Origin: Vigna angularis
Taxonomy: Eukaryota; Streptophyta; Magnoliopsida; Fabales; Fabaceae
Assembly (NCBI RefSeq): GCF_016808095.1
Contig: NC_068980.1
Span: 5,676,501-5,740,500 of the forward strand
Direction of reading: 5' to 3'
DNA: 64,000 nucleotides
In this document: positions 46,678-58,303 of the stretch, in pieces
Position numbering within the stretch: the first letter of the stretch is position 1
How the letters are laid out: the number at the start of each line of letters is the position of its first letter
Made by a program: the position numbers and the translations under genes
The notes under the pieces: model-generated
The model's input: only the letters and a program-made list of their open reading frames with translations
The model's database searches: none
Told to the model about the DNA's origin: nothing

Positions 46678-46941
46678 CCACCAACACCGAAAGATCTTGT
46701 GGAACTTGAAGATCCAGTAATGGAAGATGTTCTGCTACGATTGCTTCCTTTCTTAACTAATTTAGTAACGTTGGAAGTTGAAAACTGAGATTCCGTCAAA
46801 GCCATTTTTGATGTCAAATGTACAACAGAAAGCAAAGATGTGATATCTAGAGGATCAACCCTTTTTCCTTTGAAGAATTTGACTTTGAGAGTATGCAAGC
46901 CAGAAAGGATTTGCAGTTCATGTGCAACCAGTAAGGATTGA
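46678..46941 (+). pseudogene. NLR leucine-rich repeat fragment
   Basis: The frame reads LVELEDPVMEDVLLRLLPFL, then LVTLEVEN*DSVKAIFDVKC and LFPLKNLTLRVCKPE. This resembles the C-terminal repeat unit (LxVxxCDSVKAIFDV, then LKKLTL) of legume NBS-LRR proteins of the At4g27190-like group. The Cys after EN is a TGA (46786-46788), and a second TGA closes the frame. There is no NB-ARC domain nearby. It ends about 150 bp before a gypsy LTR, so retrotransposon insertion probably removed the rest. Confidence 0.5.
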
Positions 46942-46989
46942 GGATGAACTGTCAAACGAGTCAAGGTCATCTGGGATTGTATGAAAGGC

Positions 46990-47090
46990 AACTCTATCTC
47001 GAAGTTAAAGGATGATATGGGAGAAACCTACTTAGGCTTGTTCCGGTAGGCTTAATTTTCGAGGACGAAAATTTTTGTTGTTGGGGAGAA
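46990..47090 (+). mobile_element. End of gypsy internal region with polypurine tract
   Basis: TTTTCGAGGACGAAAAT and the tract GGGGAGAA (47083-47090) directly precede the TG of the LTR at 47091. This is the standard arrangement 5' of a 3' LTR in large plant gypsy elements, and it fixes the LTR orientation as plus. The remainder of the internal region is missing. Confidence 0.7.
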
Positions 47091-47884
47091 TGTAAGGACT
47101 GGCATTTTAGGAATGGTGGGGACATGGTGGTTACCCACCTTTTTCATTATTGGGGTACAATTATTGGAGGTGCTGATTGCAGGGAGCTTAGGAAGGTGGG
47201 GGGGAGAGGTTCTCATTATTGGCATGTGAGAGGGAGAGAAAGAGAGAGAGCAGCAGAGGGAGGGAACCCTTCTCCCGTTTCCAGCCGTCCAAAGGGCACC
47301 CAAGGTAAGCTTTACCAACTTTTGAAGAGCTGAGAGGAGGATCTGGGTTGGGCGTCTGGTGAGAGGAGAGTCCTTGCAACAAGAACTGGAAGAGAAAGTG
47401 AAGAACTGTTGAGGTTGCAAGGAGATCTAGAGCTGCACGTCTGGGAGGAGTTAGATCACTAATTTTACAAAAGAAGTCTTCAAGAGGTAAGGGGAGTTTG
47501 ATTTATTTTCCTTAATTATTGAGATATGTTGTGGTTGCTGTAAATCTGAGTAAAAATTGGGAAGAAGGAGATGAAGATGGAGGTTTTCTGGGTTTCTGGA
47601 CTCTGGTGCGTTTGCGCGTACGTCCAATTTTGGTGAATCAAAATTGGACGTTCGTTCCCACAGTGCTCGACCAAATAGTGGTCATCCAAATTTTGAACGT
47701 TCGTTAATTGTTCTGAGCGTCCGCCCGAATCAAACAACTTAGAACGTTCGTCCGTATAGTGCTCGACTAATGTCAGTCAGTTTGGAACGTTCGGTCATTT
47801 AAAGCTAGCGAGTATTAGCGTTCGTCCTTAGGTAAAGATAGTACTATATTAGACGCTCGTCCAAATCGTATTGTGAATTAATGT

Positions 47885-48520
47885 CTTTAGGCGTTCGTCC
47901 TTAAGTGTTTCATTGAGCGTTCGTCCTAAGAGTTATTTTGAGCGTTCGTCCTTAATTGTTATAGTGAGCGTTCGTCCTAAGAGTTATTTTGAGCATTCGT
48001 CCGTAATTGTTATAGTGAGCGTTCGTCCAAAGAGTTATTTTGAGCGTTCGTCCTTAATTGTTATAGTGAGCGTTCGTCCTAAGAGTTATTTTGAGCGTTC
48101 GTCCTTAATTGTTATAGTGAGCGTTCGTCCTAAGAGTTATTCTGAGCGTTCGTCCTTAACTGTTATAGCGAGCGTTCGTCCTAAGAGTTATTTTGAGCGT
48201 TCGTCCTTAATTGTTATAGTGAGCGTTCGTCATAAGAGTTATTTTGAGCGTTCGTCCATCAGTGTTATAGTGAGCGTTCGTCCATAAGTGATATAGTGAG
48301 CGTTCGTCCATAAATATTATAGTGAGCGTTTGTCCATAAGTGTTATAGTGAGCGTTCGTCCATAAGTGTTATAGTGAGCGTTCGTCCATAAGTGTTATAG
48401 TGAGCGTTCGTCCATAAGTGTTATAGTGAGCGTTCGTCCATAGTGATATAGTGAGCGTTCGTCCTTAAGTGTTATAGTGAGCGTTCGTCCATAAGTGTTA
48501 TAGTGAGCGTTCGTCTATAG
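47885..48520 (+). repeat. Minisatellite inside LTR, ~25-26-bp units
   Basis: More than twenty units of GAGCGTTCGTCCNTAAGTGT type. In the first half, 25- and 26-bp versions alternate to a 51-bp dimer, which makes an open frame with a 17-residue period; that frame is not considered a gene. The array is longer than in the sister LTR. Confidence 0.93.
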
Positions 48521-49198
48521 TGTGATATTAAACGTTCGGCCTTGGTATTGTTGTGAGGGGAGTGTTCTTACTTGGTATTGTTGTGAGTATGAGCGTTCGG
48601 CAGTGAGTTAGTGTTCTTAGGTTTCAATCGCTGAGCGTTCGTCCAAACAGCGTTCGGCCTAATAGTGTGTTCGGTGAAATAGTGTTCAGCCTGTTGGTAA
48701 ATAGCGTTCGTCCTAAGTATCAATTTTAGCGTTCGGCCTTAAAGTGTAGGATTTGATTACGTTCGTCCAAACAGTGTTCGGCCTGGTGTTTGTTCATTTA
48801 CGTTCGTCCAGTTGTGTTCAGTGAATAGTGCTCGTTCAAATGTATTTTACAATTGGTGTTGGATTCTAAGTTGAATGAAATTATGCGTATAATTGTTTGG
48901 AATATAGTATGTAATGTGGTGTTTGATGGTTTAGCGTTCGGTCTAAGTACTCGATTATAGCGTTCGACTGATTAGAGTTTGATCAAGTGAGACGTTCGGT
49001 AGTAGCGTTTGGCCGAATTGTGGGTACTCGGTTTAGCGTTCGACCTATTGTATCTCATAGTGTCCGTCCAATTAGTATAGTAGTGTTCGGCAGTTGTGTT
49101 TGGTGAATGGTGTTCGACCAAATAGTGGTCTACAAATGGTAATGGGTTCTAAGTTCACTTTGCTGTTGTTTGGGTTGAATTAATTGTGCACAATGTTT

Positions 49199-49211
49199 GA
49201 TATATATATAT

Positions 49212-49248
<37 letters not shown>

Positions 49249-49249
49249 C
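49199..49249. repeat. (TA)n microsatellite in LTR
   Basis: TA run interrupted once by AAA. The same interrupted run is present in the sister LTR. Confidence 0.95.
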
Positions 49250-50078
49250 TCTGATGTGATTTATGTGAATGCATGAGATATGATAAAATTACTGTGATGA
49301 CTGTATTTTATGATGTTGACATGAAATTTTGCATCTGATCATGAAATGACTATTATGGGAAGATTTTGTATTAGTGTAATGTGAGTTGAGGAATATGAGT
49401 ATGGTATGAATCTCATGGAGAGATTATGTATTATTATGTTATTAGTGTGTATGTTGATGTTGAAGGTCCCGTAGTTGGAGGTTATCCTGATACTCTAATA
49501 ATTCATCCAGTCTCAAGTAGAGAAGGATGAATTATGTGGTGAGAGGAGCAGGAGGTCCTGGTCTATGTGCCGGTTTTGGACATAGTGAGGGGACTAACCT
49601 TGTGAATGGTATGAAGTATTTTGGAAGTGTATTTATAAGAAAAAGTAGAAGTCATCATAAGTGCATAACCTCCCGTGACCGCTCATCAACGTATCATCTG
49701 GATGATGGTATATGAGGATGTCTGACATAAATTTTATATGATGTTTATATCAAAGCATTTATGCTTGTTTTATGATTGCGGTGTTGCATGTTAGCTCACC
49801 CTTACTTGTTTGTTTGTGCCAGAAAATCATATTTTTGCGATGATCGTATAACGTTTTTGTTATACGGGAGCAGACGAAGAATCGTCACGTGGTCCTGTGC
49901 AGATGAAGGAAGAGATGGAGGAACAAATTAAAGGAATTCAATATTATATTTTCCGTTAAAGTCTGAGCATAAAACTTTTGTATAGATTTATGTATGAGGT
50001 TACGGGGTGTTACCGTAAATGTATTATTACAATATATCAAATTTTAAATTTTAAAGGGTGAATTTTTGGGATGTTACA

Positions 50079-51407
50079 AAAATCATACTCTAAAATTTAT
50101 GTATTTTTTATTTTATTTTTACTTTAACTATTTAATTTCTAAAACAAATAATCCAGAAATAAAGAAATATATAAGTGATAGAGTGATACATCAATCGAAT
50201 TACAATGTTATAAAATCAATTATTTGTTTTAATATTATATTAATTTTTATCCTGTTTATTCTCAGTTTTGGAGAGTTTGAAAAGAAAAATCAATTCATTC
50301 CTTCTAACATTAATTTTGAATGAATATAATATATAACTTGTAGTGATCATCTCCTTATCTTTTATATTAACCCACATTTAATTTTGAACACATCAATGTT
50401 TTCAAAGTGTAATATATTGCATTGTGGAATAAAGAACTAACAACAAATATTAAATAAAGATTCAAAAACAACCATTTGAATAAAAATGTCTAGAAAATCT
50501 TATGTTTAATTTGTTAACCTTTCACTAAAACAAGATATCAAATTCTTCATCTTCCATGTTTTGTAAAATCTTTTTTTCCAAACATATTTTCTTCCAACAA
50601 AACTTTGACGTGTTTGAATTTTGACTTGAAAAAACTAATTTCTTACCTTTAATGTCTATTTTATACTTTCTTATTAAGTCCTTATAAATAGTCTCACATT
50701 TTCAATTCCACGACAAAATCTATCTTCATATAATAAAAAAATAATAATGAAATAAATCAATTTTATACTTAGATATAACACAATACTTATCACCATAACT
50801 TCTATCCATGACACCATAATATTTGTTAAATTTTAGAACCACATATACAATTATTTGATAAATAATAAATAAGATAATAAATAAGAAAGATTCAAGTCAT
50901 TACATCAAAACCAAATTAATTTGATTAGATATAACAATCATATAACAAAAGTGACATAAAAAAATATTTTAAATTTTAATAAATTTTATTTTTCATTTTG
51001 TCAATCAAGTTGAACCTATAAAAACATAACTCTTATGATTTGATTTGTCTCCATTTAGTATTGTTATCTTGGTTTCTTCTTTAAACAATACATATATTAA
51101 ATAACAAATAAATTAAACAAATATTTCAAGGTATAATTCAACAACCACGTTACTCGTTATGACATGACAAAATCACAGATAATTTTAGAAATAAAAATTA
51201 CACAATTAAATTTTATCCGATCAAATTTTGTACAATCAAATTTTATAAAATAGAAAAATTGTGGTTCACTGTCAGACAATTTTACTTCAAATATGATATT
51301 GTATTTGTTAGGGTTTTATGTAACTAACATCTGATATTTATTTATTTGACATGTTTTTCTTTCATTACTTTTTTTAAGGACAAACCTGTAATGCAGAATA
51401 AAGATAA
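50079..51407. other. AT-rich DNA, no gene seen
   Basis: Low-complexity AT-rich stretch between two mobile elements with no supported feature. Confidence 0.55.
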
Positions 51408-52853
51408 GGAAAATGATATTCGAACAACCAAATTTGACAACATTTCGACACAGCACACGTGTCAGCGTTTGAGAGGGCCACGTTTTAAATGAAAAAAGCT
51501 GCTGCAATATGAGAAAATCTGATCAAACCTGCTTCAAATGTGACGTGGCGAGGACGGGCACGGGCAGTTTAAAACCCTTTTGAAGAAAAACCAACTCCTC
51601 ACTGCTTTCTAGGAGTTCCCGACACTGAAACACATTCCCTGATCTGTTTTGTCTTCTCTTCTTTTCCTTTTTTTTTTTTCGACAACTTTCCAGGAATTCG
51701 GAGACATATTCCTGATTCCAGATTTTTTTTGTTTATTTATTTATTTTTTTTATTATTTCTATTTTTATATATTTTTATTATTTTTATTATTATATATTTT
51801 TTATTAAAACAAATAAAGTGTAACGAAATAAAAGACGCACGCCCCACTGTTGGACGAACGCCTCGAAAACACCAAACGCCTATGACGAGTACTAGAAAAC
51901 ATCTAGAACGGCCGTTCACTATGGACACGAAAAAACGTAACAAGACCGAACGTTCAATGGAGAATAAACTCATCAAGACCGAACGTTCAACTAACATAAG
52001 AAAATGACCGAACGCTATTTGCTGAACACCACAATAGGCCGAACGTTCAAAACCGAACGCTGGAGAAAATAAGCACAAATAGTACGAACGCTGAAGACAA
52101 ATATCATGGAGACCGAACGTTCATCAAAACACTATGACCGAACGGTAAAGCTGCGGGGACGAACGGTCAAACGTTTGAACTGAGAATAGCCGAACGTCCT
52201 AGCGGTTGAATGGACGAACGGTCGAATAAGGCAAAGGACGAACGGCTGAAGAGAAGGACGAGCGGTAGATGAGGAGGAACGAACAGGACGAGCGGAACGA
52301 TCGTAATCAAAACTTACTGTTTGGCCGATCGTTCAAAACCGAACGCCGGACGAGCGGTAGATGAGGAGGAGCGTCCTCAGACCATTTTAAAACACAGCAC
52401 CGCCTATGTCGAACGGTAACACTATGAGACCAAACGTTCAGTTTGAGAATAAACATCCGAACGTTCAATCTGCGAGGACGCACGGTCGAACGCTTGGCTG
52501 GCAGAACGGTATCCGGCTAGGACTCGTTCTCTCTCTCTCGCTCGTGCACCCTTTTCTCCAACTCTCTCGTCTTCGCGCCGCTTCTCTCTCTGTCGCTCGT
52601 GCACCCTTTTCTCCAAACGTTTTGGTTGTTCGCGCCGCTTCTCTCTCTACGAAGTGATAAAATAAAATTCAAATTTGAAACGCACACCCTAAACTGCCCG
52701 TGCCCGTCCTCGCCACGTCACATTTGAAGCAGGTTTGATCAGATTTCCTCAGATTGCAGCAGCTTTTTTCATTTAAAACGTGGCCCTCTCAAACGCTGAC
52801 ACGTGTGCTGTGTCGAAATGTTTTCAAATTTGGTTCTTCGAGTATAATTTTCC
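51408..52853. mobile_element. DNA transposon with ~164-bp terminal inverted repeats
   Basis: The left arm (51408-51571, starting GGAAAATGATATTCGAA) is matched at high identity by the reverse complement of 52690-52853. Both arms include CACACGTGTCAGCGTTTGAG and GACGTGGCGAGGACGGGC. The 1.1-kb interior has a leader-like left part, then dozens of scattered GACCGAACGTTCAA / GGACGAACGGT words, then a duplicated GCTCGTGCACCCTTTTCTCC block. There is no transposase, and I could not see a convincing target duplication. Long arms suggest a Mutator-like element, but the superfamily is open. Confidence 0.8.
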
Positions 52854-53431
52854 GGCAAACAAATATTGGACAAATTCATTCCACATGTGGTTTTTTATCC
52901 GTTTTTAATGACCAATCCTAACTATTTCACTTTTTTTTTTTCAATTTGAGAGAATTCAAAACAATATCTCCAAAACTTAAAAATGAAAAAGAAAAATATC
53001 AAAACATAAAATACTGATAATATTTTTTAATGAAATTAATATTTGCAAATACATTATGATCAAAACAACTACATAAGTGATATAAAGAATAAATGTGATA
53101 TATAGCTAGTACTCCAGGCTTAGCAATGCACGTTATGGAATTTATTTTATAAAATAAAATATGTTTAAATAAACGTATTTATGTTGTAATTAAAAATTAT
53201 GTTAATCTATTTTAAACATATAAATTATATTTTAAATTTACGGTAACAAATTTATATTTGGAAACAATATTATTTTAACCACTAATAATTTATTTTGAAA
53301 ATATTACAATTTTATTTTAAATAAATAATAAAATGATAGAGTAAAAAAATAAAATGAAACCTCTCATATGCGTATTTAAAAAGAACTAAACAAACTCTTC
53401 CAACACATTAGCTCAATGTTATATAAGATTA
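52854..53431. other. AT-rich DNA, repeat-like
   Basis: Part (about 53030-53300) resembles 31020-31300. No gene. Confidence 0.5.
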
Positions 53432-54984
53432 TATTTTGAAGGGTTAAATATGTTTTTAGTCCCTAAACTATCAAACCAATTTGTTTTTAATCAATCTTTC
53501 AAAGTGATACATTTTAGTCTTCCTCCTTAAAGAAACTTTAATTTTTGGTCCTCCAAAACTAACAACGTTAAAAACAAGCTAATGTGGCTAACGTCTGACC
53601 ACGTGTGTTTAGATCTTTCCTTCCTAACCCTTGGTATGTTGGTATTTTTTAATGTAAAGTGAGAATATTGGCTTATTAGGTTGATTGACTTCAAAGTGTG
53701 ACCCTTTCTTCTTCGAAAAGTTGATTGGTAAAATGTACCTCCTTCATGCTGCAACGCACCGTTCTTGCGGTTGGATTTCCACCACCGCCATCACCGACAA
53801 GGATTTCCATCAGCGTCGTCACTCACAATCGAAATTGCCACAACGCCACTACTCCCTGCCGCATCGTCACTGGGATTGTCCTCTGTTGTCATCGCACAAC
53901 TTGTAATCAGGAAACAACGAACCCCATGGTAGCCATTGACGCCGCCCAAGCACCTTTGAAAAATTGCGTTTCTTGCGGTTCAGATCCAACACGCCTTCAA
54001 AGCAGAGAGAACCCCCAAATCAGGTTTGTCCATCAACTTTCGTCGCGCCACCAGGCGGTGTTGTCACTGGAGCACCGTGAGTTTGTCTCATTCGCCTCCA
54101 TCCTCACATCTCAAACCATGCGAAGCAAAAACCAGAACAACGACCGCGACACCATGTAACATCCCAAAAATTCACCCTTTAAAATTCAAAATTTGATATA
54201 TTGTAATAATACATTTACGGTAACACCCCGTAACCTCATACATAAATCTATACAAAAGTTTTATGCTCAGACTTTAACGGAAACTATAATATTGAATTCC
54301 TCTAATTTGTTCCTCCATCTCTTCCTTCATCTTCACAGGACCACGTGACGATTCTTCGTCTGCTCCCGTATAACAAAAACGTTATACGATCATCGCAAAA
54401 ATATGATTTTCCGGCACAAACAAACAAGTAAGGGTGAGCTAACATGCAACACCGCAATCATAAAACAAGCATAAATGCTTTGATATAAACATCATATAAA
54501 ATTTATGTCAGACATCCTCATATACCATCATCCGGATGATACGTTGATGAGCGGTCACGGGAGGTTATGCACTTATGATGACTTCTACTTTTTCTTATAA
54601 ATACACTTCCAAAATACTTCATACCATTCACAAGGTTAGTCCCCTCACTATGTCCAAAACCGGCACATAGACCAGGACCTCCTGCTCCTCTCACCACATA
54701 ATTCATCCTTCTCTACTTGAGACTGGATGAATTATTAGAGTATCAGGATAACCTCCAACTACGGGACCTTCAACATCAACATACACACTAATAACATAAT
54801 AATACATAATCTCTCCATGAGATTCATACCATACTCATATTCCTCAACTCACATTACACTAATACAAAATCTTCCCATAATAGTCATTTCATGATCAGAT
54901 GCAAAATTTCATGTCAACATCATAAAATACAGTCATCACAGTAATTTTATCATATCTCATGCATTCACATAAATCACATCAGAG

Positions 54985-55021
<37 letters not shown>

Positions 55022-55033
55022 ATATATATATAT
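54985..55033. repeat. (TA)n microsatellite in solo LTR
   Basis: The counterpart of 49199-49249, with the same single interruption. Confidence 0.95.
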
Positions 55034-55739
55034 CAAACATTGTGCACAATTAATTCAACCCAAACAACAGCAAAGTGAACTTAGAACCCATTACCATTTG
55101 TAGACCACTATTTGGTCGAACACCATTCACCAAACACAACTGCCGAACACTACTATACTAATTGGACGGACACTATGAGATTCAATAGGTCGAACGCTAA
55201 ACCGAGTACCCACAATTCGGTCGAACGCTACTACCGAACGTCTCACTTGATCAAATTCTAATCAGTCGAACGCTATAATCGAGTACTTAGACCGAACGCT
55301 AAACCATCAAACACCACATTACATACTATATTCCAAACAATTATACGCATAATTTCATTCAACTTAGAATCCAACACCAATTGTAAAATACATTTGACCG
55401 AGCACTATTCACTGAACACAATTGGACGAACGTAAATGAACAAACACCAGGCCGAACACTGTTTGGACGAACGTAATCAAATCCTACACTATAAGGCCGA
55501 ACACTAAAATTGATACTTAGGACGAACGCTATTTACCAACAGGCTGAACACTATTTCACCGAACACACTATTAGGCCGAACGCTAAGACCGAATAAAATA
55601 TTGGATCGATCGCTGTTTGGACGAACGCTCAGCGATTGAAACCTAAGAACACTAACTCACTTCCGAACGCTCATACTCACAACAATACCAAGTAAGAACG
55701 CTCCCCTCACAACAATACCAAGGCCGAACGTTTAATATC

Positions 55740-56235
55740 ACACTATGGACGAACGCTCACTATAACACTTATGGACGAACGCTCACTATATCACTATGGA
55801 CGAACGCTCACTATAACACTTATGGACGAACGCTCACTATAACACTGATGGACGAACGCTCACTATAACACTTATGTACGAACGCTCACTATAATATTTA
55901 TGGACGAACGCTCACTATATGACCTATGGACGAACGCTCACTATAACACTTATGGACGAACGCTCAAAATAACTCTTATGACGAACGCTCACTATAACAA
56001 TTAAGGACGAACGCTCACTATAACAATTAAGGACGAACGCTTAAAATAACTCTTAGGACGAACGCTCACTATAACAATTAAGGACGAACGCTCACAATAA
56101 CTCTTTGGACGAACGCTCACTATAACAATTACGGACGAACGCTCAAAATAACTCTTAGGACGAACGCTCACTATAACAATTAAGGACGAACGCTCAAAAT
56201 AACTCTTAGGACGAACGCTCAATGAAACACTTAAG
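55740..56235 (-). repeat. Minisatellite inside solo LTR
   Basis: Array of GGACGAACGCTCACTATAAC units, about 25-26 bp. It is roughly 100 bp shorter than the array in the sister LTR, which accounts for most of the length difference between the two LTRs. Confidence 0.92.
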
Positions 56236-57503
56236 GACGAACGCCTAAAGACATTAATTCACAATACGATTTGGACGAGCGTCTAATATAGTACTATCTT
56301 TACCTAAGGACGAACGCTAATACTCGCTAGCTTTAAATGACCGAACGTTCCAAACTGACTGACATTAGTCGAGCACTATACGGACGAACGTTCTAAGTTG
56401 TTTGATTCGGGCGGACGCTCAGAACAATTAACGAACGTTCAAAATTTGGCTGACCACTATTTGGTCGAGCACTGTTGGAACGAACGTCCAATTTTGATTC
56501 ACCAAAATTGGACGTACGCGCAAACGCACCAGAGTCCAGAAACCCAGAAAACCTCCATCTTCATCTCCTTCTTCCCAATTTTTACTCAGATTTACAGCAA
56601 CCACAACATATCTCAAAAATTAAGGAAAATAAATCAAACTCCCCTTACCTCTTGAAGACTTCCTTTGTAAAATTAGTGATCTAACTCCTCCCAGACGTGC
56701 AGCTCCAGATGTCCTTGCAACCTCAACAGTTCTTCACTTTCTCTTCCAGTTCTTGTTGCAAGGACTCTCCTCTCACCAGACGCCCAACCCAGATCCTCCT
56801 CTCAGCTCTTCAGAAGTTGGTAAAGCTTATCTTGGGTGCCCTTTGGACGGCTGGAAACGGGAGAAGGGTTCCCTCCCTCTGCTGCTCTCTCTCTTTCTCT
56901 CCCTCTCACATGCCAATAATGAGAACCTCTTCCCCCCCACCTTCCTAAGCTCCCTGCAATCAGCACCTCCAATAATTGTACCCCAATAATGAAAAAGGTG
57001 GGTAACCACCATGTCCCCACCATTCCTAAAATGCCGATCCTTACACACCACGTAAAACTAGTTCACACCGCCGTCAATTTGCTCCCATAAGCAAACCAAA
57101 ATCGCGAATTCGAATTGTGAAGCAATCTGCTAGAAAGCCACCATCATCGTCAAAACCGAGGGCTAATGAAACACCCCCTCCGTGGTCGCTTAACCAAGAA
57201 GGGCGATAGACTCGTCGGCCAAATCACTAAGCGCCGTCAATCTACTCCCATAATCTTCAAAGTTTGCTTCAAGTTTGATTGGTTTATAATAAACCAAAAC
57301 TAAATAATTACCTTCTTCATCAAACATGCAATCACCCGTGCCAAGAGTTAGGAAGGCAAGCTGTGAACACACGTGGCCAAACGTTAGCCACATCAACCGG
57401 TTTTTAAGAGGAAGACTAAAATATACCTTACTTTAAAAGAGAGTTTAAAAACAAATTCGCTTCATAGTTTAGGGACTAAAACCATATTTAACCCTATTTT
57501 GAA

Positions 57504-58300
57504 AATATGATAAAAGAAAATTTATTTTCTATTTAATACTTTATTAAATTAATATATTTTTGTCATCATATATAATACTATGAAATAATTATAAGATTAT
57601 TAAATATGATTACGAGATTAACATGTGTTTTTTTAACTTTTTTATTATCATCTCTAACATTTTTTTATAGGCAAATAATTATATTAAATAGAGCATTTGA
57701 GATCTTCAATCCATATATATATAAAAGAGAATAGTGAAATGTTTTGAATCTAAACATTTAAAGTCTCCAATTTTACATTTGAACAACCTCCACAACAACA
57801 TTGAATGTTAAAATAATTTTTTATTAAGCCTACGATTATAAATAAATTCACAAAAACTTTTTTTATTATGAAAAAAAAAAACATATAAACGAGACAGATG
57901 ACATAAGAGAGATCAAAAGAATAGGTAGTAAAAAAAAACCATGAATAAACCGGAGAAAAAAATCCTTCATGTATATCCAATATAAGATAATTAATCTCAT
58001 ACATGTTTGCTTGATGAATCTAGGTAAGCTAAATATTTGGACCATAGGTTGGTCGAATTGATCCAACTAATTAACACTCCTAACAAACACAGCAATGGTG
58101 AAATCCAATCTTTTATAATTAATCTCTGTGTAAATGCAGAATACAGACTTAAAATCTCAAACTCTTGGTTGATTTATCATTTGGAATATTAGATAAAGAA
58201 AAACATCCAAGTTAAGAAAAAAAGTAAAAGAAAAGTTGTAACTTTAAAGTATTGGGGGGACGAACTAAACATGGTGCAACCTAATGCCGGTTCAATCTTC
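57504..58300. other. AT-rich intergenic DNA, no gene seen
   Basis: It includes the probable 3' UTR of the minus-strand gene ending at 58304. ORFs here are AT-rich and hydrophobic without motifs. Confidence 0.5.
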
Positions 58301-58303
58301 ACA

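Larger units (their letters stand above)
47091..50078 (+). mobile_element. 3' LTR (2,988 bp) of a truncated gypsy element
   Basis: It begins TGTAAGGAC and ends GGGATGTTACA. It is nearly identical, in reverse orientation, to 54155-57045. The first part is a leader-like region with purine-rich GAGAGGGAGAGAAAGAGAG. Next come about 600 bp of tandem GAGCGTTCGTCC units, a zone of scattered GTTCGGCC words, an AT microsatellite and a conserved 3' module. The flanks (GAGAA and AAATC) do not match, as expected for one LTR of a truncated element. Confidence 0.85.
54155..57045 (-). mobile_element. Solo LTR (2,891 bp) nested in the MULE
   Basis: On the plus strand it begins TGTAACATCCC and ends ATCCTTACA, and is flanked by the 5-bp duplication CACCA (54150-54154 and 57046-57050). 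It is nearly identical to 47091-50078 in inverted orientation. The absence of an internal region shows that LTR-LTR recombination followed insertion. Confidence 0.93.
53441..57494. mobile_element. Mutator-like element interrupted by a solo LTR
   Basis: The element begins GGGTTAAATATG and ends CATATTTAACCC, with inverted arms of about 130-170 bp (TTTTTAGTCCCTAAACTAT and its counterpart). Perfect 9-bp duplications TATTTTGAA flank it (53432-53440 and 57495-57503). Removing the nested LTR (54155-57045) and one 5-bp duplication leaves about 1,160 bp. The interior (53650-54150 and 57050-57390) is GC-richer and exon-like, so it may be captured host sequence. I do not recognise the source. No transposase. 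Confidence 0.9.

Noticed and set aside
47913..48287. Open frame of 124 codons with a 17-residue period (SVRPKSYFERSS)
   Set aside because: It is created by the 51-bp dimer of the LTR minisatellite, whose length is divisible by three. The matching frame at 56001-56222 has the same origin.
47885..48520. Regular direct repeats resembling a CRISPR array
   Set aside because: The spacers are not unique, units are contiguous 25-26-bp minisatellite repeats inside a plant LTR, and there are no cas genes.
53685..54159. 144-codon ORF in the MULE interior
   Set aside because: No recognisable motif; codon composition is exon-like but the source is unknown, so it is described only as possible captured sequence.
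57750..58066. Hydrophobic minus-strand ORFs
   Set aside because: AT-rich sequence gives Phe/Ile/Leu runs; no start context or homology.
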